From contig DHVK01000017.1 of NCBI GenBank assembly GCA_002412625.1, positions 1 through 64,000 of the forward strand: a stretch of 64,000 nt of DNA, given 5' to 3'. The number at the start of each line of letters is the position of its first letter. Position 1 is the stretch's first letter. Of the stretch, positions 24,345 through 33,313 are shown one piece after another. Source of the DNA: Cloacimonetes bacterium UBA5210. Lineage in GTDB: Bacteria > Cloacimonadota > Cloacimonadia > Cloacimonadales > Cloacimonadaceae. The notes under the pieces were generated by a model. It saw nothing but the letters and a program-made list of their open reading frames with translations, was not told the DNA's origin and made no database searches. Both the position numbers and the translations under genes were made by a program.

Positions 24345-24366
24345 TGGGCGCATATTTCAGCGCCCA
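24345..24366 (-). terminator. Hairpin terminator after the cold-shock gene
   Basis: TGGGCGC-8-base loop-GCGCCCA followed on the minus strand by TTATTCT, 20 bases past the csp stop. The stem is strong but the T-tract is weak. Confidence 0.6.
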
Positions 24367-24385
24367 AAGCTCAAGCAGATTATCC

Positions 24386-24598
24386 TCAGGGATTTGTCCT
24401 GATGATATTGATCGCTTGAATTCCTTTTTCGGTTTCCATTAAATCAAAGGTAACATCTTCGTCCTGTTCCAGTACTTTCAATTCTCTGGGAGAATTGGTC
24501 ACAATGGACTTCCAATGGACGAAGTACTCTTTGTTGTCGTCGGTAAGAATAAAGCCGTAACCTTTATTTTTATTAAACCACTTCACTTTTCCTTTCAT
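24386..24598 (-). CDS. Cold-shock domain protein
   Basis: The 70-aa single-OB-fold RNA/DNA-binding protein of the CspA family starts MKGKVKWFNKNKGYGFI, where KGYGFI is RNP-1; EYFVHW corresponds to RNP-2. Such proteins melt RNA structure and tune translation. AGAGG precedes ATG 24598; an in-frame extension to 24667 crosses the promoter and is rejected. It is transcribed divergently from the response-regulator operon. Confidence 0.93.
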   Translation of the reverse strand: MKGKVKWFNKNKGYGFILTDDNKEYFVHWKSIVTNSPRELKVLEQDEDVTFDLMETEKGIQAINIIRTNP

Positions 24599-24626
24599 AA
24601 GAACCTCTTTCACATAGTGTACGTCA

Positions 24627-24654
24627 ATTATTGCGAAGCTGCTTTTCCCGTCAA
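24627..24654 (-). promoter_or_regulatory. Candidate promoter of the cold-shock gene
   Basis: TTGACG (24649-24654), 16 bases, AATAAT (24627-24632) on the minus strand, about 28 bases before the ATG. Confidence 0.45.
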
Positions 24655-24725
24655 CATAAATATTCAAGTACTATGATTTTTCTTTTTCAGCCGAGATCAA
24701 GCGCCGGCGTGAACGCTTTTTTTCA

Positions 24726-24753
24726 TTGACTATTATTTGCCCTTGCGTATAAT
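24726..24753 (+). promoter_or_regulatory. Promoter of the receiver-to-cyclase operon
   Basis: TTGACT (24726-24731), 16 bases, perfect TATAAT (24748-24753), 38 bases before the first start codon. It is the best sigma70-like match in the window. Just upstream, GAGATCAAGC at 24693-24702 equals the left box of the family-C repeat. Confidence 0.65.
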
Positions 24754-24791
24754 GCCTCATATCCAAAATAATTAAAAGCGAGGTAGCCAAA

Positions 24792-25154
24792 TTGGAAGCC
24801 AGAATTCTTCTTGTTGATGACGACCGTCTGCTCAGAGAGGTGATTGGCGAATGCCTTACGCTTAATGGTTACCAGGTTGATTTGGCAGAAGATGCTTCCG
24901 TTGCCTTGCAGCTTTTCAAGCCGGGTCTGTATCAACTTGCTCTGATAGATTTGGTTATGCCGGGCATGAATGGCCTGGAGCTGATGCAGAAGCTCCTTGA
25001 AGCCGATGCAGAGATTTTTTGCCTGATCATGACCGGGTATCCCACGATCGACAGTGCCTATAAAGCGATGGTGGTGGGCGCTTCGGATTATATCATCAAG
25101 CCTTTCCAGCTGAACGAGTTAATCGCCTCCGTTAAGGTCAATTTGGAAAAATGA
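24792..25154 (+). CDS. Single-domain response regulator (receiver only)
   Basis: The 120-aa CheY-like protein has no output domain. Acidic residues Asp9-Asp11 (LLVDDD), the phospho-acceptor Asp53 (LIDLVMPGMNG), Thr81 (MTGYPT) and Lys103 (IIKPFQ) are all present, so it should be phosphorylatable. The start is TTG at 24792 with GAGGT seven bases upstream. It overlaps the next gene by four bases (ATGA). No cognate kinase is adjacent; the only histidine kinase in the window (46924) also lacks a partner. It probably acts by protein-protein interaction. Confidence 0.9.
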   Translation: MEARILLVDDDRLLREVIGECLTLNGYQVDLAEDASVALQLFKPGLYQLALIDLVMPGMNGLELMQKLLEADAEIFCLIMTGYPTIDSAYKAMVVGASDYIIKPFQLNELIASVKVNLEK

Positions 25155-26065
25155 CCTACCGGATCGAGCTCCATGATGTTCAAGCGGGGGAGGGCAGGCA
25201 TATCGCCGATTCTTATGCCTATTGGCACAAACCCGAGTTCATGGCGGCTATCGCGGATCTGCACCATGTGAAGGGGCTTCAACTGCAAGTGTATAAAGGC
25301 GAAGAGCTCTTTGCCCTGCTGCCCTTGTTTGAGCGCAGTAAGATGGGGATCAAAGCCATTGTGGCGCCGGTTGGGGCATACTATCAGGGAATATCCTTTG
25401 CCTTTGAGGCGAATGTCAGCGCTCCCAGGAAACTACTGGATACTACAGCGGTTTGTGGGGAAATCGCCGGCTATCTTGCAGCTCGCTACAGAAGGGTGCA
25501 TTTTCGCTTGAATCCCGAAAACACGGATGTGCGAGGCTTCAGCTGGAACGGGTTTAAGGCAAGCCCGCTCTATACCTTCCGATCTTCCGCGGCTGCCGAA
25601 TTACCCTCCTTGCCTGATGAACGCAAGAAACTGAGGACCGCGCAAAACCTGGGCATGAGCTTGGAAGAGCGCTTCGATTCAGAAGTCTTTATCCGCTTGC
25701 AAAAGGACCTTGATCAGCGCAAAAGCCACAAGCTGGGCATCAGCTATTCGGGGTTGCAGAGCTTTGTCGAGAAACTTTTTTCAGCAGGGTTGTTGAAACA
25801 ATTCAACGTTTTGTGGGACGGCAAGCCGGTAAGCTCCAATATACTTCTTCACGACGGGGGAGATGTAGCTTATACTTTGTTTCAGGCTACCGCGGAAGAT
25901 GCCATGCGCAAGGGTGCTGCGACCTTTCACAGCCTCAGCTTGCTGCAGCATTTACCGGCGGGAACCAGGATTTTTGATTATTGTGGTGCCAACGTCCAGG
26001 AAGTGGCGCGCTTCAAAGCCGCTCTGGGCTTGGAATTGGTTAACTTCTACCAGATCAGATTGTAA
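25151..26065 (+). CDS. GNAT/FemAB-like acyltransferase
   Basis: The 304-aa protein resembles the GNAT-superfamily FemAB/BioF2-like group. An N-terminal half carries the hydrophobic strand ELFALLPLFERSKMGIKAIVAP; the C-terminal catalytic-type half (about 150-300) contains LLKQFNVLWDGKPVSSNILLH, FQATAEDAMRKGAATFHSL and IFDYCGANVQEVARFKAALG. Such proteins transfer aminoacyl or acyl groups, often to cell-wall or polysaccharide precursors. Lying directly before ddl, a peptidoglycan-precursor role is attractive but inferred. It overlaps the receiver gene by four bases. Confidence 0.65.
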   Translation: MTYRIELHDVQAGEGRHIADSYAYWHKPEFMAAIADLHHVKGLQLQVYKGEELFALLPLFERSKMGIKAIVAPVGAYYQGISFAFEANVSAPRKLLDTTAVCGEIAGYLAARYRRVHFRLNPENTDVRGFSWNGFKASPLYTFRSSAAAELPSLPDERKKLRTAQNLGMSLEERFDSEVFIRLQKDLDQRKSHKLGISYSGLQSFVEKLFSAGLLKQFNVLWDGKPVSSNILLHDGGDVAYTLFQATAEDAMRKGAATFHSLSLLQHLPAGTRIFDYCGANVQEVARFKAALGLELVNFYQIRL

Positions 26066-26074
26066 GAGAGGTTC

Positions 26075-27028
26075 ATGAAAACAATCGTTGTGCTGAAAGG
26101 AGGGATTTCCCCGGAGCGGGAGATATCTCTGATAAGTGGTAGCGAGATCGCTAAAGCCCTGCGCGAACTCGATTTTGTGGTGTGTGAGCTCGATCCCGCG
26201 GATTATCCCCAGCTTTCCGGGTTGTTAGTGGCGATTCAGACCGAGCTTCCGTGGATAGTTTTCAATGGTCTGCATGGCGGAAGCGGAGAAAATGGCGAGC
26301 TGCAGGCCGCCCTGCAATTGGCGGGCATCCCCTTCACCGGAAGCTGGGCAAAGGCCTCGACTCTGGCGATGGATAAGTACATCTCGAAGCTGATCGTAGA
26401 ACAGGAAGGCGTCCCGGTGGCAAAACACATCTTGCTGCGCGCGAACCTCCTGGAAGATTACAATGATAGCGCGGACTATGCAGGCTTCACCCAGAAGCTT
26501 GGTCTGCCCCTGATTGTGAAGCCAAACGATGCCGGCAGTTCCGTAGGCATACATTTGGTGAATGATATCAAAGATTTGAAGCCTGCCGTGAACGACGCCT
26601 TCCAGTACTGTAAATCTGTGCTGCTGGAAGAATACATCCCCGGGCGGGAGCTGACGGTGAGCATCATCGACGGCAAAGCGCTGCCGGTGGTCGAGATTCG
26701 CCCCAAAGCCGGATGGTATGATTATCAGAATAAATACACCAAAGGCAATACCGAGTATCTGGCACCGGCTCCGATCGACGAAGCTCTTGCCCAATTGGTT
26801 CAGCTTTATGCCGAACGCTCGTTTTTCGCTTTGTCTTGCTCCGTGTATGGCAGAGTCGATTTCAGACTGCATGATGACAAAGTTTATTTTTTGGAAGTAA
26901 ATACCCTGCCGGGGATGACGCCTTTGAGCCTCACGCCCATGGCAGCCAAGGCAGCAGGGATGTCTTTTGGTGATCTGCTGCAGAACATAATAAAAAGTTC
27001 TGTGTCCAAACACATGGAGGAACAATGA
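26075..27028 (+). CDS. ddl: D-alanine--D-alanine ligase
   Basis: It makes the D-Ala-D-Ala dipeptide of peptidoglycan in the cytoplasm with ATP. The 317-aa ATP-grasp enzyme shows VVLKGGISPEREISLISG (about 4-21), the ATP-grasp block LPLIVKPNDAGSSVGIHLV and EEYIPGRELTVSII. The C-terminal substrate/Mg site is YFLEVNTLPGMTPLSLTPMAA. AGAGG precedes the ATG; its stop overlaps the next start (ATGA). It belongs to the same run as the receiver and FemAB-like genes. Confidence 0.95.
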   Translation: MKTIVVLKGGISPEREISLISGSEIAKALRELDFVVCELDPADYPQLSGLLVAIQTELPWIVFNGLHGGSGENGELQAALQLAGIPFTGSWAKASTLAMDKYISKLIVEQEGVPVAKHILLRANLLEDYNDSADYAGFTQKLGLPLIVKPNDAGSSVGIHLVNDIKDLKPAVNDAFQYCKSVLLEEYIPGRELTVSIIDGKALPVVEIRPKAGWYDYQNKYTKGNTEYLAPAPIDEALAQLVQLYAERSFFALSCSVYGRVDFRLHDDKVYFLEVNTLPGMTPLSLTPMAAKAAGMSFGDLLQNIIKSSVSKHMEEQ

Positions 27029-28113
27029 GACGATTAATCGTTACAATTTCTTTACTGTTTGTGTGTCTGAGTTCATGGGCGTTGTCTCTGGTCTTTAGTC
27101 CCAGTCAATTGGACGTGAACCAGATCAGCACATTCAGCTTTGACCCCTACAATCCGCCCGCGCAACCGATTTTAGCCAATATCACGCTCACGAACGACAA
27201 CGTAGCGCAGCAGATCGAGATGCAGGTTGTTGTGCAATGGAACAATATCCCGATCCTGGCAGAAGGAAACGCGATCCTGAGAAGCCGAATGCTCGAACCG
27301 AACGAAACTTTGTTTCTTACGAACAGAGATCTGATCACCGAGCAGGCAAGCGATTTGTTTAGCGATGTGAGTATCAATTTTGACATCATGGATATGGTGG
27401 ATAAGTTCCCGACCCTCAAAGATGCAGTGTTATCAGGCTATTTCCCGGATGGCAATCTGCAGATGATTGTATCATTGAAGCCTATTGGGGCTACTACCTG
27501 GCAAACCACCTCCACCTTCACGATCCGCGTCCGTAATGCCGGCGGCATATACCTGAACAGCCCCGGAGCGCTCATCGGGCGCAAGGTCCCGGTGATCGAA
27601 CACCTTCCGGTTAGCTTCATCTGGAACTCAGTGAATACCGGTTTCAACGATCACAAGCTGGTGATCCGTGAATACCCTGCGAACAATCCCCCGCGGCTTT
27701 CCACCATCAGAAGCACCGGCGTGGAAGTGTATCATAGCCCATTGCATGAAAACAGCGGCTTTTCCCAATACCTGCCTCTGAACAACGGCTATTATTATGC
27801 CTGGATGGTCTATACCGAGCTCTACGATCAGGATAACATCCACTTGGGTCGTTCCGGTGGTCATGCCCGCAAGCTGGAGAGCAACTGGTTTGTGTTCCGT
27901 TACATGATGGATGAAGGGGGAGATGCCAGCCCCGAAGATGTTCAGATTATGCTGAACATGCTGGGCAACAACGCGCTGCGAAACCTGTTCAGCCTGGGCT
28001 ATACTCCCACCGGAGAAGTGATCTTTGACGGCAGAACCTACAAGGGACAGGAAGCTCTGGACCTTCTGGCTGCTCTGGCCGGCAAAGAACTGAAAGTGGA
28101 AGTAAAGGATTGA
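27025..28113 (+). CDS. Exported protein of unknown function
   Basis: The 362-aa precursor has a signal peptide (MRRLIVTISLLFVCLSSWA). The body is beta-strand rich; one segment (about 200-265) resembles a fibronectin III-like fold (PVSFIWNSVNTGFNDHKLVI ... YYYAWMVYTE), as in proteins that query 'structure of a list' type repeats. The last 60 residues contain a short helical region (DVQIMLNMLGNNALRNL). I do not recognise a family. GGAGG precedes the ATG, which overlaps the ddl stop. It is followed by a FecR protein and a large outer-membrane protein, so an envelope role is likely. Confidence 0.8.
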   Translation: MRRLIVTISLLFVCLSSWALSLVFSPSQLDVNQISTFSFDPYNPPAQPILANITLTNDNVAQQIEMQVVVQWNNIPILAEGNAILRSRMLEPNETLFLTNRDLITEQASDLFSDVSINFDIMDMVDKFPTLKDAVLSGYFPDGNLQMIVSLKPIGATTWQTTSTFTIRVRNAGGIYLNSPGALIGRKVPVIEHLPVSFIWNSVNTGFNDHKLVIREYPANNPPRLSTIRSTGVEVYHSPLHENSGFSQYLPLNNGYYYAWMVYTELYDQDNIHLGRSGGHARKLESNWFVFRYMMDEGGDASPEDVQIMLNMLGNNALRNLFSLGYTPTGEVIFDGRTYKGQEALDLLAALAGKELKVEVKD

Positions 28114-28123
28114 GGTGCATATC

Positions 28124-28798
28124 ATGAAAAGAATATTGTTGATTACTCTGCTGCTGATGCTTGCCGGAATGATGCTGGCAAATAGCGTGGCGATACTTTC
28201 CGCCAGTAAAGGCAATGTGGATCTGGAACGCGCCCGGAAAAGCATGAAGTTCAAGAATGGCGAGTTGCTTTTGAACCGGGATGTATTGCGCACGGGCCCG
28301 GAAAGCTTTGCCGCATACAAATACATTGATGCTTCCTCCATGATCAAGCTTTTCTCGAATTCCGTGGTTACCGTAAACGCTACCCAGGATGGCGAAAAGC
28401 TATCCAAAAGAGTAAATGTAAGCAAGGGTAGTGTGCTCACCAACGTGAAAAGCGGAACCGGAGCCTTTACCGTGCAGACCCCCACCACGGTGGCTTCGGT
28501 TAAAGGCACGGAATTTCTGACCAAGGTGGATGATGACGGCTTCAGTACCTTCATCGTCACTGAAGGCGAGGTGGAGTTACGTGTGCTGCTGACCGACGAA
28601 GTAACCAGTGCGCCCAAAGGAACAACCGCGGTGATCGATCCGGACGGAGAGGTTGAGGTTCGCGAGAGCACCTACGATGACATCAGCGAAATCGAGAAGG
28701 CAGAGCTGGAATCCTCTCAGGAAAAGAAAGTCAACACCATCAGAATCCCGGTGTTGGATAGCGAAGGCAAGCTCAAATATATCGAGATTACGTACTAA
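28124..28798 (+). CDS. FecR-domain periplasmic protein
   Basis: The 224-aa precursor has a signal peptide (MKRILLITLLLMLAGMMLA) and one FecR domain (about 25-165). Its hallmark strands are LLLNRDVLRTGPESFAAYKYID, SKGSVLTNVKSGTGAFTVQTPTTVASVKGTEFL and TVTEGEV-like FIVTEGEVEL. There is no transmembrane anchor, unlike sigma-regulating FecR; this soluble type often accompanies CHASE2 adenylate cyclases. I start at ATG 28124 (GAGGTG seven bases before) rather than GTG 28115. It is co-directional with the outer-membrane protein and cyclase genes. Confidence 0.88.
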   Translation: MKRILLITLLLMLAGMMLANSVAILSASKGNVDLERARKSMKFKNGELLLNRDVLRTGPESFAAYKYIDASSMIKLFSNSVVTVNATQDGEKLSKRVNVSKGSVLTNVKSGTGAFTVQTPTTVASVKGTEFLTKVDDDGFSTFIVTEGEVELRVLLTDEVTSAPKGTTAVIDPDGEVEVRESTYDDISEIEKAELESSQEKKVNTIRIPVLDSEGKLKYIEITY

Positions 28799-28813
28799 GG
28801 AAGGAGTTCGGAG

Positions 28814-31225
28814 ATGAAACGCTTGTTACTTACAATGATCTTTACCCTATGCGCACTGATGATCTTTGCCGTTAGTGCCCTGCATGTGACCCCGGAATCC
28901 TTTGTTCCCGGAAACGATGTTGAGTTGTTGCTGGAAGTGGTTCAGGGTCAGGAGACCCTATCCGGAATTGATGTTCAGTACCGCCTGCGTGGAACCACCG
29001 TGTGGCAAAACCAGCCGATGCGGCAGGATGATCCCGCTTCACTATACTGGCGGGGCATAATTCCCCGGGTCGCAGTTACGACCAGCGATTTGGAATACCG
29101 TTTCGAATTCAAACTGCAAACCGGCAGCTTCGAATATCTTCCTCCCGATGATGGTGTTAGCCCGCTCTACTCGCTGCGCCTGAACGCCCCAAAAGGCACT
29201 TTGACTCCCGGTTTTGTGTTGGTCAGCGATGATAGCACAATTTCTGCGGATGATGGCTATGTGCTCGCAGTCAGCTATCTGGCGCTGGCTCAGGATATCG
29301 ATCCAAAATCCATCAGAGTGTACGTAGGTGATCGCGATGTAACCAAACAGACCGAATTCAGCGGATCTGTGCTGCTTTATCGCGAAGATCGCCCCCTGCA
29401 TGGCAGTCAGAAAGCCATGATAACTGCCAAAGTGAAAGGCGCGGACGTGTATTCTGATACCTGGAACACCCAGATTCTTCCCGGCAGCAGAAAACCAATC
29501 CTACCCTTCACATACCGGGGAGCGGTTAACCTCGCCACTAACATTTACAGTGTATCCGACAAAGATCTTGCCTTTGGCAACACCGAAAACGATTTCACTA
29601 CCTGGGCGGATCTCTATGCCAACTATGGTATTCTGGATATGCAGACAAACCTGCTGATCTCCAGCCTGGAAGACAGCAACAAGCAGCCGGTAAACCGCTA
29701 TTCATTCGGGATCCAGCTTCCTGTTTTGGATGTCTTTTATGGTGACTACTCTCCCAGTCTTTCCCAATTCACCCTTTACGGAAAGAATATCCGCGGCTTA
29801 TACAGTAGTTTCCATACTAATTATCTGACCCTTAGCTGGGCTCATGGTGAATCCGTCCGAAAAACTACCGTAAAAGCAGATTCAACCCTCGGCATCAGAG
29901 CCAGTGGCACTTTCAAGCAGGAAGCCATCGGCGCCAGAGTTCAGTTCGGAAACGATACCAGCTTCCGTTTGGGTTTCACAGGCTCCCGCCATCGCGATAT
30001 CATAAGCTCTTTGGATGAAGAATACTATCGCTATGAAAGAAGCCCGAGCAAAGCCGATACATTGGATTACATCTACACCGCAATGGCGCAGGATAACGCT
30101 GTCTTCAGCGTGGACACCCAGATTGCCATTCCTGCGCAGAACTTTGTTCTGGGGGCTGAAATCGCCGGAAGTCTGCTGAACAGAAACACCATCCCCGGTC
30201 CGCTCACCACGGAAGATCTGGAGCAATACGGGTTGGATCTGGAGCTCAATGGCAATCAAATCGACCCTGCTGATTATGCGGAAACCTTCGTGATCAACCG
30301 CAACATGGAGCCGTTTATGCCGGGTAGGCCAAACGTTGCCTGGACCGGTTACGCCCGCCTGTATCTGCTAAACAATCTGCTTAACTTCCAATACACCGAA
30401 ACCGGAAGCGCTTTCAACGCACTGGGTACCACCGGACAGATGAACGACACCCGGGTAATTTCGCTGACAGATCAGATCAATATTGGCCGTGCCTTCTTCC
30501 TTTCCGGTGGCATCAACATCACTGAGGACAACCTGATGGGGCACAAGAGCGAAACGAATATCTATCAGAGCATTTTTGCCCAGATGATCGTCCGCCCCAA
30601 CAACCTGCCCTATCTGAAGGCCTCGTTCAACGACAACCGGGGTGAAAACGAAGCTAATAAAGAGATCGAGAACGAGAGCTTTGAGCCCTTCCAACGCCAG
30701 GCCCAAACCATGAGCTTCGGCATCGGCTATAATATCGTTCAGATCCCCCTGGTGCCCACGCAACTGGATATCAGCTACCGCATGGGCTATAATGACAGTG
30801 AACGCAAACCACATCCCGATAGCCTCTTTGTGAAGGCTACGGACAACAAGAGTGGCGGTATTGCCTTTACCATGAGCAACCGCTATGCGATGCTCCCCCT
30901 GCGTACTCAGATATCCTATTCCACTGCCAACAATCAGGATCAGCTGTCCACAAACGAGTATAAAAACAGCAGCCTGTTCCTGAAGGCGGATTACGCGCTT
31001 TGGGAAAACCGCATTAAACCCTATGTATCATTCCGCAACACCAGCCTTTCGGGAGACAACATCCCTCAGAAGTACAACTACATGAACCTGGGCGTGGAAA
31101 GCTATCCCATGCGTGATATGACCGTTACGGCGGATATCGGCATGAAGGGCTTCAAAAATGATAGTGACAGCAGCAAGGATTATAATGCCACCACCTTCAA
31201 GCTGTGCCTTACTCAGAGATTCTAA
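28814..31225 (+). CDS. Large outer-membrane beta-barrel protein, unknown function
   Basis: The 803-aa precursor has a signal peptide (MKRLLLTMIFTLCALMIFA). Residues about 25-130 and 130-225 look like Ig-like folds; from about 240 to the end the sequence alternates short amphipathic beta strands typical of a barrel. It ends in TTFKLCLTQRF, with the C-terminal aromatic expected for BAM recognition. I cannot assign a family. It lies between the FecR protein and the CHASE2 cyclase genes, an arrangement that suggests it presents or senses something at the surface for the cyclase. Confidence 0.82.
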   Translation: MKRLLLTMIFTLCALMIFAVSALHVTPESFVPGNDVELLLEVVQGQETLSGIDVQYRLRGTTVWQNQPMRQDDPASLYWRGIIPRVAVTTSDLEYRFEFKLQTGSFEYLPPDDGVSPLYSLRLNAPKGTLTPGFVLVSDDSTISADDGYVLAVSYLALAQDIDPKSIRVYVGDRDVTKQTEFSGSVLLYREDRPLHGSQKAMITAKVKGADVYSDTWNTQILPGSRKPILPFTYRGAVNLATNIYSVSDKDLAFGNTENDFTTWADLYANYGILDMQTNLLISSLEDSNKQPVNRYSFGIQLPVLDVFYGDYSPSLSQFTLYGKNIRGLYSSFHTNYLTLSWAHGESVRKTTVKADSTLGIRASGTFKQEAIGARVQFGNDTSFRLGFTGSRHRDIISSLDEEYYRYERSPSKADTLDYIYTAMAQDNAVFSVDTQIAIPAQNFVLGAEIAGSLLNRNTIPGPLTTEDLEQYGLDLELNGNQIDPADYAETFVINRNMEPFMPGRPNVAWTGYARLYLLNNLLNFQYTETGSAFNALGTTGQMNDTRVISLTDQINIGRAFFLSGGINITEDNLMGHKSETNIYQSIFAQMIVRPNNLPYLKASFNDNRGENEANKEIENESFEPFQRQAQTMSFGIGYNIVQIPLVPTQLDISYRMGYNDSERKPHPDSLFVKATDNKSGGIAFTMSNRYAMLPLRTQISYSTANNQDQLSTNEYKNSSLFLKADYALWENRIKPYVSFRNTSLSGDNIPQKYNYMNLGVESYPMRDMTVTADIGMKGFKNDSDSSKDYNATTFKLCLTQRF

Positions 31226-31245
31226 ACTAACAAACAAGCATGCTT

Positions 31246-31282
31246 CGGAGCGTGGTCTCAAAGCCACGCTTCGTCCTTTTTG
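31246..31282 (+). terminator. Hairpin with T-tract between the OMP and cyclase genes
   Basis: CGGAGCGTGG-8-base loop-CCACGCTTCG (one G.U pair) followed by TCCTTTTTG. It ends only 14 bases before the GTG start of the cyclase, so it could attenuate cyclase expression within the operon. Confidence 0.65.
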
Positions 31283-31296
31283 AAAGGAGAATTTGT

Positions 31297-33165
31297 GTGA
31301 GCCGTTTCCGTTCTTTTCTGATCCCATTGTTTATCCTGATCTTGCTGAAAGTGATCTTTTTGTTTCCTACCTTTGATTCCCTGGAGTATAAGGCGCAGGA
31401 TAGCCTGTTTCGGATGCGTGGTACCCGGGATATCAGCGGTGATGTAGTCGTGATCGCCATCGATGATGCCAGTTTCAGCGCGCTGAATACCACCTGGCCT
31501 TTTCCCCGGGATTACCATGCCAAGCTGATCGAAAACCTAAGCATCGCAGGCGCAAAACTGATCGTGTTTGACGTGGAGTTTACCGAAAACTCGCGCTATC
31601 CGGACTCCGATGAGCTTCTCGCGGATATGGCTGCAGCCTATGGTAACGTGATCTTTGCGGGCAAGGTCCTGCATGGCAAAAGCCATCAGGATCCGGATCA
31701 ATTGATTACTCCGATTCCACAGATCATGAATTACGAGATCCCCTGGGGCATCGTGAATATGAGTTCGGATGTGGATAACGCGATCCGCAAATATACCTTG
31801 TTTGAAGAAATGGACAAGCGTCCGTTCTACAGCATCGGTGTGGCGGCTCTGGCAAACACCCGGGTATATCAGGAGGATTGGGCGTCTCATTTGCAGATTT
31901 CCGAAAACCATCTCAATGTGGCGCAACAGCGAATCCCGCTGTGTGGCGGCAACAAATCCATCATCAATTACTTTGGCCCGGCAGGGACTTTCCCCATGGT
32001 ATCATATTCCAGTGTATTGGACGATAGCACTATGGCAATGCCAGGATTTCAGGGGATTGAATTTGATGAATTCTACAGCATTATGGATTCCGGAATGTTG
32101 AAAGATAAAATCGTGCTGATCGGCGCCACGATCGATGAGCTGCACGACAAGTTTCCCACTCCCTTTGGCGGAGAGTGGACACCCGGAGTGGAGATTCACG
32201 CCAATTTCATCGAGATGGTACTCAGCGAGACCTATATCTTCGGAATGAACCCCTGGATATATCTGCTCCTGGAATTCCTCCTGCTCCTCGTACTATGGTT
32301 CATTTTCCGCAAATTGAGGCCTCAGCTTTCAGTGCTCGCCGTGCTGCTTCTCATCGGCTTGCAGTATTATCTGGCATATTACTTGTTCAAGAACCAGAGT
32401 TTGATCGTCCCGATTGTGCAGACCGCGATTGCGCTCCTGTTGGTCTATGTGGGCAGCCTCATCTGCCACTATCTGGATTCCATGAAGGAGAAACGCTTTA
32501 TCCGCAACGCTTTTCAGCAATACATGGCGCCCGAATTGGTGAGCGAACTCTTGAAGAACCCGAAGAACCTCAGCTATGGCGGATCCCTGCAGGAAGTGTC
32601 TGTGCTGTTTTCGGACATCCGCTCCTTCACCACATATTCCGAAGGGCATACACCGGAAGAGACGGTGAACATCCTGAAAGAATACCTCACCGCCATGGTG
32701 ACCGTGATTGTGGATAACAAAGGTATCCTGGATAAGTTTGTGGGCGACGAGATTATGGCGCTCTTCGGAACTCCGGTACCCCTGCCGAATCACGCGCTTA
32801 GCGCTTGCAAGGTAGCCCTCGAGATGCGCGAGAAGATGACGGAATTGCAGAACAAATGGAAATCCGAAGGAAAGGAATCCTTCGAAATCGGTATCGGCGT
32901 AAACACCGGCCAGGCCGTGGTGGGAAATCTGGGTAGTGAACAGATCTTCGATTACACCGCGATCGGGGATACGATCAACCTCGGCGCGCGCCTGGAAAGC
33001 ATCAACAAAGAATATGACACCGCCAAACACATTATCATCAGCGAATTCACTTTGGAACATGTGCAAGACCAGGTGGAAGTGCGCTATCTGGATGAAGTGA
33101 AGGTAAAAGGGAAGAACAAAGCGGTTAAGATCTACGAACTGATCGCTCTGAAGCTCCGTTTGTAG
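31297..33165 (+). CDS. CHASE2-domain adenylate cyclase
   Basis: The 622-aa inner-membrane enzyme makes cAMP. It has an N-terminal anchor (about 5-22), an extracytoplasmic CHASE2 sensor (about 25-290: DSLFRMRGTRDISGDVVVIA, IDDASFSALNTTWPFPRDYHA), three closely spaced helices (about 300-385), and a class III cyclase domain (about 420-615). Catalytic residues are visible: metal Asp in VLFSDIRSFT, second Asp in FVGDEIMALFG, adenine-specifying Lys in LDKFVGDE and Asp in DYTAIGDTINLGARLE. GTG 31297 is chosen because AAAGGAGA lies upstream; the frame is open to 31240 but without a ribosome site. FecR and OMP genes precede it. Confidence 0.92.
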   Translation: MSRFRSFLIPLFILILLKVIFLFPTFDSLEYKAQDSLFRMRGTRDISGDVVVIAIDDASFSALNTTWPFPRDYHAKLIENLSIAGAKLIVFDVEFTENSRYPDSDELLADMAAAYGNVIFAGKVLHGKSHQDPDQLITPIPQIMNYEIPWGIVNMSSDVDNAIRKYTLFEEMDKRPFYSIGVAALANTRVYQEDWASHLQISENHLNVAQQRIPLCGGNKSIINYFGPAGTFPMVSYSSVLDDSTMAMPGFQGIEFDEFYSIMDSGMLKDKIVLIGATIDELHDKFPTPFGGEWTPGVEIHANFIEMVLSETYIFGMNPWIYLLLEFLLLLVLWFIFRKLRPQLSVLAVLLLIGLQYYLAYYLFKNQSLIVPIVQTAIALLLVYVGSLICHYLDSMKEKRFIRNAFQQYMAPELVSELLKNPKNLSYGGSLQEVSVLFSDIRSFTTYSEGHTPEETVNILKEYLTAMVTVIVDNKGILDKFVGDEIMALFGTPVPLPNHALSACKVALEMREKMTELQNKWKSEGKESFEIGIGVNTGQAVVGNLGSEQIFDYTAIGDTINLGARLESINKEYDTAKHIIISEFTLEHVQDQVEVRYLDEVKVKGKNKAVKIYELIALKLRL

Positions 33166-33221
33166 CGGAGCTTTCTGAAGCTCCGAAGCGAAAAGGCCGC
33201 AGCATCAGAATGCTGCGCTAC
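33162..33221. repeat. Family-A three-way-junction element, copy 1
   Basis: Outer stem GTAGC/GCTAC encloses two hairpins, GGAGCTT-TCTG-AAGCTCC and GCAGCAT-CAGA-ATGCTGC, joined by a 14-base linker. The element begins one base before the TAG stop of the cyclase gene, so the stop codon is part of the outer stem. Other copies: 55667-55714 and 56848-56895. Confidence 0.7.
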
Positions 33222-33255
33222 TACCACCGAGAGTTTATCAGGCAATGCTTAGCCA

Positions 33256-33313
33256 GATATCAAGCTGTCTTCTTCGGGTGAGCACAGCATAATAACAGCT
33301 TTAAATCAGCTTA
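33256..33313 (+). repeat. Family-C 58-bp intergenic repeat, copy 3
   Basis: GATATCAAGC, middle TTCGGGTGAGCA (identical to copy 1), CAGCATAATAACAGC and right box AAATCAGCTTA. It ends 46 bases before a TTGACC at 33360 that may be the -35 box of the ferredoxin-AOR operon. Confidence 0.65.

Noticed and set aside
27628..28671. A 347-codon Ser/Thr/Val-rich frame antisense to the exported-protein and FecR genes
   Set aside because: Antisense shadow; the plus-strand genes have signal peptides and operon overlaps.
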